Assembly: GCF_036226505.1 (NCBI RefSeq)
Contig: NZ_CP108484.1
Span: 3,658,001-3,722,000 of the forward strand
DNA length: 64,000 bases
Origin: Kitasatospora sp. NBC_01246
GTDB lineage: Bacteria > Actinomycetota > Actinomycetes > Streptomycetales > Streptomycetaceae
Direction: 5' to 3'
In this document: positions 58,151 through 64,000 of the stretch, in pieces
Layout: each line of letters begins with the position of its first letter
How positions within the stretch are numbered: the stretch's first letter is position 1
Program-made: the position numbers and the translations under genes
The notes under the pieces: generated by a model
What the model was told of the DNA's origin: nothing
The model's input: only the letters and a program-made list of their open reading frames with translations
The model's database searches: none

Positions 58151-60556
58151 TCAGGAAATCTCGTACACGGCCATCCGGCCGTTGTCGAAGACCGGCTTGG
58201 CGAGGGTCTTCAGGTCCGGCGACTCCGGCGCCACCTTGCGGTTCACCACCACGTAGCGGACGTGGTGCCGCTCGCTCAGCCGGTCGAGGATAGCGGCCGT
58301 CGGCCGGTAGACGGAGTCCTCGTTGAGCTTGAGCAGCTCCTGGTCCCAGAAGGACGCGGACTTCGCCGACATCAGCCGCGGCGAGTAGGCCCAGCCCTCC
58401 ACCAGCACCGAGCGCTCGGAGTAGGCGCTCAGGTAGAAGGACAGGGAGTTCCAGCAGTTCTCCCCGGGGACGGTGTAGTCGCTCTCCGACCGGCAGTGGC
58501 CGTTGGTCACCAGGACGTCGGTCGGGTCGCTGTGCGCGCGGACCCAGCGCGCGGCCTCCACCTGACTGGCCGGGAGCGGCCACGCGCCGTCCCACGGGAC
58601 CTGCCGGGACTGCTGGACGTCGAGCAGCAGGGAGGGGGCGCCGGCCGCCAGCGCCGCGGTGAGCAGCACCACGGCGCCGCGGCCGCGCAGCGCCGGCAGC
58701 GCCCGGCCGGCCGCCCACCAGAGCAGGCCGCAGACCGCCGCGGCCCCGGCCAGCGCCGCCGCCGCGGCCAGCGCCGGCACCAGCGCCGTGTAGGACTCGG
58801 TGCCGTCGGCGTCGCCGACCGCCTTGAGCGCGAAGGCCGCCCAGTCGTCCGCGTAGTGGTAGATGCCGAGGGTGAGCAGGAGGACGAAGGCCACCGTGCC
58901 GGCGCCGAGCGCGAACTTGCCCCGGGTGGGCAGCGCGGCCCGCTCGAAGACCTCGCAGTAGCCCCAGGCCGAGAGCAGCACGCCGAAGGAGAGGCCGGCG
59001 AGGGTGAAGTAGCTGGCGTTGAAGCCGTTGACCACCAGGTAGACGGCCGGGCCGGCGATGGCCCCGCCGAGCAGGAACCACTGGGTCTGCTCCAGGCGGA
59101 GCCGGCGGCGCCACAGGAGCGGGATCATGCCGACCATCCGCAGCTGGTGGTTGAGCAGGAACGCGATCAGCGTGGCGGCGACGACCACGCTCTGGGTCAC
59201 CGCCGTCCGGGTCTGCTGCGGATCGGCCCAGTACTTCTCGATGTTGCCGAAGGGCACCACTTCGAGGCCGTAGCTCTCGAAGCGGAACAGCACCGCGGTG
59301 GCGAACACCTGGGCGCCGGCGATGACCGCGCCGAGGCCGACGATGGTCCACGGGATGCGCCGCGTGCCGATCAGCACCATCAGACCGGCGAAGGCCAGCG
59401 CGGCCAGCGTCACCGGCAGGGAGCTCGCCTTCGCCGCGCTGGAGGCCACCGCGAACAGCGCGGTGAGGACGAACGCGCCCCGGCCGAGCGCCGGGATCCG
59501 GGCGGGCCCGTCCTCCTCGGCGCGCGCCTCGCCGCCGCGCCCGCGCAGGGCGTCACCGACCACCCCGATCAGGGCCATCAGCAGCGGCTGGCTGTACGTC
59601 AGAGAGAGGCTCGCCCAGGACATCAGCGGTACCGCCGGAGCCCCGAAGGTCCAGTGGCCGACGTTGTTGGGGTAGATCGCGTTGAACTCGCCGACCGCGA
59701 AGATCAGCAGGGCGGCGACCGGCCCGGCCCACGGCCGCCCGGTCAGCCGGTGCGCCACCACGGCGGTGATCACCATGGCCAGGGCGGCGAGCGCCGGGAC
59801 CATCAGGCGCATCTGGACCACGGTCAGGTCGATGTGCCCGACCAGGTCGGTCATCGCCATGTGGACGAAGGTGAACCAGTGGTAGTGCAGCGGCTCCCCG
59901 GCGGCCTGCGGGAAGGTCAGCGGGAAGTTGTGCTTGGCGTTCCCGGCCAGCGACAGCAGGTAGGGCAGGTCGATGTACTGCCGGGTGGTCTCGCTGTCCG
60001 GCACGACCGGGTTCCGGCTGAGCACCGCCCCGTACATGTAGGCGCTGGTGAACGCGACGGTGCCGGCGACCGACCAGGACCAGCCCGGCGAGGTGCGGCG
60101 GTAGCCGCGCGGCCGCCAGTGCCGCCGCAGCCCCGGCACGGCGGCGAACGGGATCACCACCGCCAGCGGCCAGGCCGTGGCCACCGACTGCAGGCCGAGC
60201 CCGACCAGGACGGCCCAGGCGGCCAGCTCCAGCACCAGGCCGACCACGGCGCCGAAGGCCAGGTCCTCGACCAGCGTGTGCGGACGGCGCCGCAGCAGGC
60301 GGAAGACCAGCGTGCCCGGGAGCATGACGCCCCACAGCACGTAGAAGGTGTACCGCGCGATGTCACTGACCGAGGTGTCGGCGGCCAGCAGCAGGACGAC
60401 CAGGAAGAGGTAGGCCGCGAGCGCGGGCAGGAACGCCACCACCCGGTCGCGCGGGCTCAGCGGGGCACCGCCGGCGTCCGGCGCGGAACTGCCGGTCCGC
60501 CCCGCGGGCGGGGTCGGCGTGCCCAGGGCGGGCGCGGTGCTGTCGGTAGTGCCCAT
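58151..60556 (-). CDS. Large multi-span membrane protein, GT-C-like (DUF6541 type)
   Basis: 801 residues. About 14 spans (38-650) followed by a soluble extracytoplasmic domain (about 655-801) with LVTNGHCRSESDYTVPGENC and AAILDRLSERHHVRYVVVNR. The first large external loop holds NPVVPDSETTRQYIDLPYLL and HYHWFTFVHMAMT, polar residues of the kind seen in lipid-sugar-dependent GT-C transferases. ATG 60556 follows GGAGAAGAAG. Between a GtrB-like transferase and GtrA it probably delivers the sugar to an extracellular acceptor; the family is not characterised. Confidence 0.78.
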   Translation of the reverse strand: MGTTDSTAPALGTPTPPAGRTGSSAPDAGGAPLSPRDRVVAFLPALAAYLFLVVLLLAADTSVSDIARYTFYVLWGVMLPGTLVFRLLRRRPHTLVEDLAFGAVVGLVLELAAWAVLVGLGLQSVATAWPLAVVIPFAAVPGLRRHWRPRGYRRTSPGWSWSVAGTVAFTSAYMYGAVLSRNPVVPDSETTRQYIDLPYLLSLAGNAKHNFPLTFPQAAGEPLHYHWFTFVHMAMTDLVGHIDLTVVQMRLMVPALAALAMVITAVVAHRLTGRPWAGPVAALLIFAVGEFNAIYPNNVGHWTFGAPAVPLMSWASLSLTYSQPLLMALIGVVGDALRGRGGEARAEEDGPARIPALGRGAFVLTALFAVASSAAKASSLPVTLAALAFAGLMVLIGTRRIPWTIVGLGAVIAGAQVFATAVLFRFESYGLEVVPFGNIEKYWADPQQTRTAVTQSVVVAATLIAFLLNHQLRMVGMIPLLWRRRLRLEQTQWFLLGGAIAGPAVYLVVNGFNASYFTLAGLSFGVLLSAWGYCEVFERAALPTRGKFALGAGTVAFVLLLTLGIYHYADDWAAFALKAVGDADGTESYTALVPALAAAAALAGAAAVCGLLWWAAGRALPALRGRGAVVLLTAALAAGAPSLLLDVQQSRQVPWDGAWPLPASQVEAARWVRAHSDPTDVLVTNGHCRSESDYTVPGENCWNSLSFYLSAYSERSVLVEGWAYSPRLMSAKSASFWDQELLKLNEDSVYRPTAAILDRLSERHHVRYVVVNRKVAPESPDLKTLAKPVFDNGRMAVYEIS

Positions 60557-60651
60557 CGCTCTTCTTCTCCTGCGGGCTGTGCGTCGGCTTCCTGGCGGTC
60601 GGCGGCCGGTCCGTCCCGCGGCGGCCGGCGCCGCGGGACGGACCGGGGGGG

Positions 60652-61659
60652 TCACACCGCGTACTCGGAGACCTTCGCCGCCTTCGCGCGGTCCTCGGCC
60701 GAGTCGTACCCGACGAAGTAGGCCGGGCGGGCCTGTGCCGCCGAGTAGATCCGGCCGACGTACTCGCCCAGCAGACCGATGCAGACCAGCTGGACGGCGC
60801 CGAGGAAGAGCATGCCGACGAACAGCGAGGACCAGCCGGGCACGGTCTTGCCGAGCGCGTACTCGACCGTGGTGTAGATCCCCAGGCAGAAGCAGAGCAC
60901 GAAGCTCAGCAGGCCGAGCCAGGTGGCGAGCCGCAGCGGGCTGGCGGAGAAGTTGGTGATGCTGTCGATGGCGAGACGGACCATCTTGGACAGCGGGTAG
61001 TGCGTGCTGCCCGCGACCCGCTCCTCGCGGACGTAGACGACCTCGCCGCTGGGGAAGCCCAGCCACGGGACCAGCAGGCGGTAGACCGGCTGGTGCTCGG
61101 GCATCGCCTTGAGCGCGTCCACCGCGGCGCGGCTGAGCAGGCGGAAGTCACCGGCCTGGTTCGGCATGTTCTTGCCGACCAGCTTGCGCATCAGCCAGTA
61201 GTAGGCGCCGGCCGTACGCCGCTTGAAGAAGGTGTCGGTGCCGCGGTCGCCGCGCACGCCGTAGACGATGTCGAGGTTCTTCTCGCGGGCGAGCGCGAGC
61301 ATCTCGGGGATCTTCTCCGGCGGGTCCTGCAGGTCGGCGTCGATGGACACCACGTAGTCGCCGTAGGCGCGGTGGATGCCCGCGGTCAGCGCCGCCTGGT
61401 GACCGGAGTTGCGCGCGAAGCGGACGATCCGGAACTCCGGCCAGTCCTGGTGGATCTTCTGCATGATCGCCGGGGTGGCGTCGGTGCTGCCGTCGTCGAT
61501 ACCGACGACCTCGTAGTCGATCCCCAGCTCGTCCAGGATCGGGCGCAGGCGCTGGACCGTCAACGGCAGGGCCTCCTGCTCGTTGTAGATCGGCATCACG
61601 ACCGACAACAGCGGCGCCGGCGGGACGGCCTGCTCTGCCGATACTGCTGCGTTGTACAT
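60652..61659 (-). CDS. Family 2 glycosyltransferase, GtrB/ArnC-like
   Basis: 335 residues. Cytosolic GT-A domain (15-230) with SVVMPIYNEQEALPL, VVGIDDGSTDAT, SIDADLQDPPE and the QAGDFRLLSR segment. Two C-terminal spans (about 243-265, 277-300) anchor it in the membrane. This is the architecture of undecaprenyl-phosphate sugar synthases GtrB and ArnC. It forms a set with the GtrA protein and the 801-residue membrane protein downstream. The start is the ATG of MYNAAVSAEQAV. Confidence 0.9.
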   Translation of the reverse strand: MYNAAVSAEQAVPPAPLLSVVMPIYNEQEALPLTVQRLRPILDELGIDYEVVGIDDGSTDATPAIMQKIHQDWPEFRIVRFARNSGHQAALTAGIHRAYGDYVVSIDADLQDPPEKIPEMLALAREKNLDIVYGVRGDRGTDTFFKRRTAGAYYWLMRKLVGKNMPNQAGDFRLLSRAAVDALKAMPEHQPVYRLLVPWLGFPSGEVVYVREERVAGSTHYPLSKMVRLAIDSITNFSASPLRLATWLGLLSFVLCFCLGIYTTVEYALGKTVPGWSSLFVGMLFLGAVQLVCIGLLGEYVGRIYSAAQARPAYFVGYDSAEDRAKAAKVSEYAV

Positions 61660-61863
61660 CAGTTGTCGCCTGTCCCTTATGTCTTTGAGAACGATCGATC
61701 GATCCCGGAGTGCGGCCGGGTGGCCCGGACGACCGAGCTGATGGTTGCGAAGGAGGGGTGCGCGGCCTGGGTCCACCCCGTGATGGCGGCCAGGCTAGCA
61801 GCAGGATTTTGCGATTGCATGAATGATTCTTGGGACGCCGAATTCACGCGTCCCCCTGCATTG
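61660..61863 (-). promoter_or_regulatory. Promoter gap upstream of the GtrB-like gene
   Basis: 204 bp, partly AT-rich (about 61800-61850, with GGATTTTGCGATTGCATGAA) in contrast to its surroundings. It should hold the promoter of the GtrB-like unit. A CGATCGATCGATC run stands at about 61691-61703. No secure -10/-35 pair. Confidence 0.4.
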
Positions 61864-63057
61864 TCAGTGCTTCACCGGCGCGGGTTCGTCCGAGGCCCGG
61901 CGCAGGGTCGCCATCGAACGGTCCAAGGCGTTCTTCATCATCTTCGAGACCGGCCGCTCGACCAACCGGTGGATCAGCCAGGCCGCCACCATCACCGCGA
62001 GCAGGGTCGTCCCCAGGGCCGCCCGGACACCGAAGTCCTTGGTGAGCAGCCAGTGGATCAGCGTCCAGCCGATCTCCTGGTGGATCAGGTAGAGCGGGTA
62101 GGTCAGCGCACCGGCGACCGTCAGCCACTTCCACTGCACCCAGTCGAACACGCCCAGCGCGGCACCCAGCACCAGGGCGAACGCGGCCGTCACCGCACCG
62201 GCCATGACGTTCCACGAAAGGGGGTGGCCGAGAACGTTGACGTACACCTCCTGGATGGAGGTCAGGCGGGTCAGCGCGAGGATCCAGGAGAATCCGACGA
62301 TCCCCCAGAGCAGCAGGTTCTGACCGAAGCGGTACATCAGGAACATGCCGACGCCGGCGATGAAGAACGGCGACTCGTTCGGCATGGCGAGGGTGGTCAG
62401 CAGCGGGAGGTCCGCCTGCGGGGCGAGCACCGCGAGGATCGTCCAGATCCCGCAGAACGCCACCACCTTGCGGTAGGTGAGGCCGGTCGCCACGACGATC
62501 GCGAAGAGCAGGTAGAACCGCATCTCCACCCAGAGCGTCCAGTAGACGCCGTCGACGTGCCGCATCCCGAGCGGAGTCTGAAGCATGGTCAGGTTGCCGA
62601 GGATGGTGCCGGCGTTGAGCCCGTCACCGGCCCCCGAACGGGCGAACTGCTTGAGGTTCAGCACCACCAGGCTGGTGAGCGCTATGCCCGCCCAGTAGCC
62701 GGGGTACAGCCGGACCACCCGGGAGACGAAGAACTCCCCCGGCCGCTTCCCCCAGCAGCTCATGCAGATCACGAAGCCGCTGATGACGAAGAACAGCTCC
62801 ACCCCGAGCCAGCCGTAGGCCGCCATCCGGTTCACCGTCGGCAGTACGTCCTTCGGAGTGACGCCCTGCCACACCCCGGAGATGCCGACGTAGGCGGTCC
62901 AGTGGAAGGAGAGCACGCTCAGGGCCGCGAAGAGACGCATCCCGTCGAGCGCGTACAGCCGGGGGCGCTTGGCGCGACCATCGGGCGACTGGCCCCCGCG
63001 CGCGGCCGAACGGCGCCGGAGAAGCGAGGGCTTCGTGAGAAGGGGGGCAGAGGTCAT
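61864..63057 (-). CDS. Acyltransferase-3 family membrane protein
   Basis: 397 residues, about ten spans, OafA-like. [20 protein letters not shown] (catalytic-type His), [37 protein letters not shown] and [20 protein letters not shown] are canonical for this family. Expected to acylate an extracellular glycan. A second member lies at 56435-57667; the two differ in sequence and probably in target. It is the gene of the island closest to tuf. Confidence 0.9.
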   Translation of the reverse strand: MTSAPLLTKPSLLRRRSAARGGQSPDGRAKRPRLYALDGMRLFAALSVLSFHWTAYVGISGVWQGVTPKDVLPTVNRMAAYGWLGVELFFVISGFVICMSCWGKRPGEFFVSRVVRLYPGYWAGIALTSLVVLNLKQFARSGAGDGLNAGTILGNLTMLQTPLGMRHVDGVYWTLWVEMRFYLLFAIVVATGLTYRKVVAFCGIWTILAVLAPQADLPLLTTLAMPNESPFFIAGVGMFLMYRFGQNLLLWGIVGFSWILALTRLTSIQEVYVNVLGHPLSWNVMAGAVTAAFALVLGAALGVFDWVQWKWLTVAGALTYPLYLIHQEIGWTLIHWLLTKDFGVRAALGTTLLAVMVAAWLIHRLVERPVSKMMKNALDRSMATLRRASDEPAPVKH

Positions 63058-63188
63058 TCCGGAGCGCTTTCAGCGAGTGGGGCGGAGAGCCTCGGTCAGC
63101 CTCGCCCTGGCGACGGCTGCGGGTGGCTCAGTCTATCCGCAGCGCGATCGCCCTACGCACAGGACCCCCGCGCGCTCCGCGCGACACG

Positions 63189-63249
63189 CCGAAGGGCCCC
63201 GCACACCGAGGTGTGCGGGGCCCTTCGGACTTCACCTGTGTGACACAGG
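63189..63249 (-). terminator. tuf terminator
   Basis: A perfect 18-bp stem (63189-63206 with 63211-63228) with a CGAG tetraloop, plus a second small stem CCTGTG/CACAGG (63235-63240 with 63244-63249) nearer tuf. Strong and well placed, 18 bp after the tuf stop. Confidence 0.92.
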
Positions 63250-63266
63250 CAGGTCCAGAGCCTCGA

Positions 63267-64000
<734 letters not shown>

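Noticed and set aside
58262..60721. 819-codon open frame on the plus strand
   Set aside because: Antisense to the 801-residue membrane protein; rich in Arg, Gln, Gly and Asp without domains.
47022..63057. Antibiotic biosynthetic gene cluster
   Set aside because: rmlABC and glycosyltransferases could suggest a glycosylated natural product, but there is no PKS, NRPS or other scaffold gene, and the many membrane transferases and flippases point to a surface glycan.

Overview
The window is very high in G+C, dense in genes, and comes from the core chromosome of a streptomycete (Streptomyces or Kitasatospora). The evidence is developmental genes (bldM, whiD and a ShbA-type sigma factor beside guaB), groES-groEL1 with a His-rich GroEL tail, and the gene order guaB - shbA - bldM - whiD - groELS - tsaDB/rimI - tsaE - alr - nnr - glmS - coaA - glmM - rpsI/rplM - ribosomal protein superoperon - tuf. 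This order matches the Streptomyces core, read here mostly from the minus strand. No rRNA, tRNA, CRISPR array or intact insertion sequence was found.

Layout. 1-500: two families of degenerate tandem repeats and the guaB terminator. 0.5-6.0 kb: guaB, a sigma factor, bldM and whiD (divergent, with a SigBldN-type promoter upstream of bldM), and a LysR regulator. 6.0-8.3 kb: groEL and groES, with a promoter and two CIRCE-type operators. 8.5-17.9 kb: a methyltransferase, a lipoprotein deacetylase, the t6A/acetyltransferase operon tsaB-rimI-tsaD, a YkuD-like protein without its catalytic Cys, a tiny gene behind an iron box, tsaE, a hydrolase and alr. 17.9-18.6 kb: a gene-free stretch carrying eight palindromes of two families in strict alternation. 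18.6-25.3 kb: nnrE/nnrD fusion (with a ninth palindrome inside the reading frame), a decayed Uma2-like gene, glmS, coaA and glmM. 25.5-46.5 kb: rpsI-rplM, an ABC-F ATPase, truA, rplQ, rpoA, rpsK, rpsM, rpmJ, infA, mscL, map, adk, secY and the complete spc and S10 operons. 47.0-63.1 kb: a 16-kb surface-glycan island. 63.3 kb to the end: tuf, cut by the window edge.

How the genes work together. guaB, glmS, glmM, alr and coaA supply GMP, UDP-GlcNAc precursors, D-alanine and CoA. TsaB, TsaD and TsaE carry out tRNA t6A modification. ABC-F, Map, Adk and SecY serve translation and secretion beside the ribosomal genes. The island between rpsJ and tuf holds rmlA, rmlB and rmlC (no rmlD), a Wzx-like flippase, three family-2 glycosyltransferases, two large multi-membrane-span GT-C-like proteins, a GtrA-type flippase, a DUF2304 protein and two acyltransferase-3 proteins. 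Together these suggest synthesis and decoration of a deoxyhexose-containing cell-surface polymer.

The least explained signal is the alternating palindrome array at 18121-18616 together with its in-frame relative in nnr (19829-19849). Other points to check are the iron-box microgene, the catalytically dead YkuD protein, terminator-like hairpins inside the ribosomal superoperon (S10 leader, rpsK-rpoA, rplO-secY, rpsN-rpsH), and the apparent absence of acpS from its usual neighbourhood.
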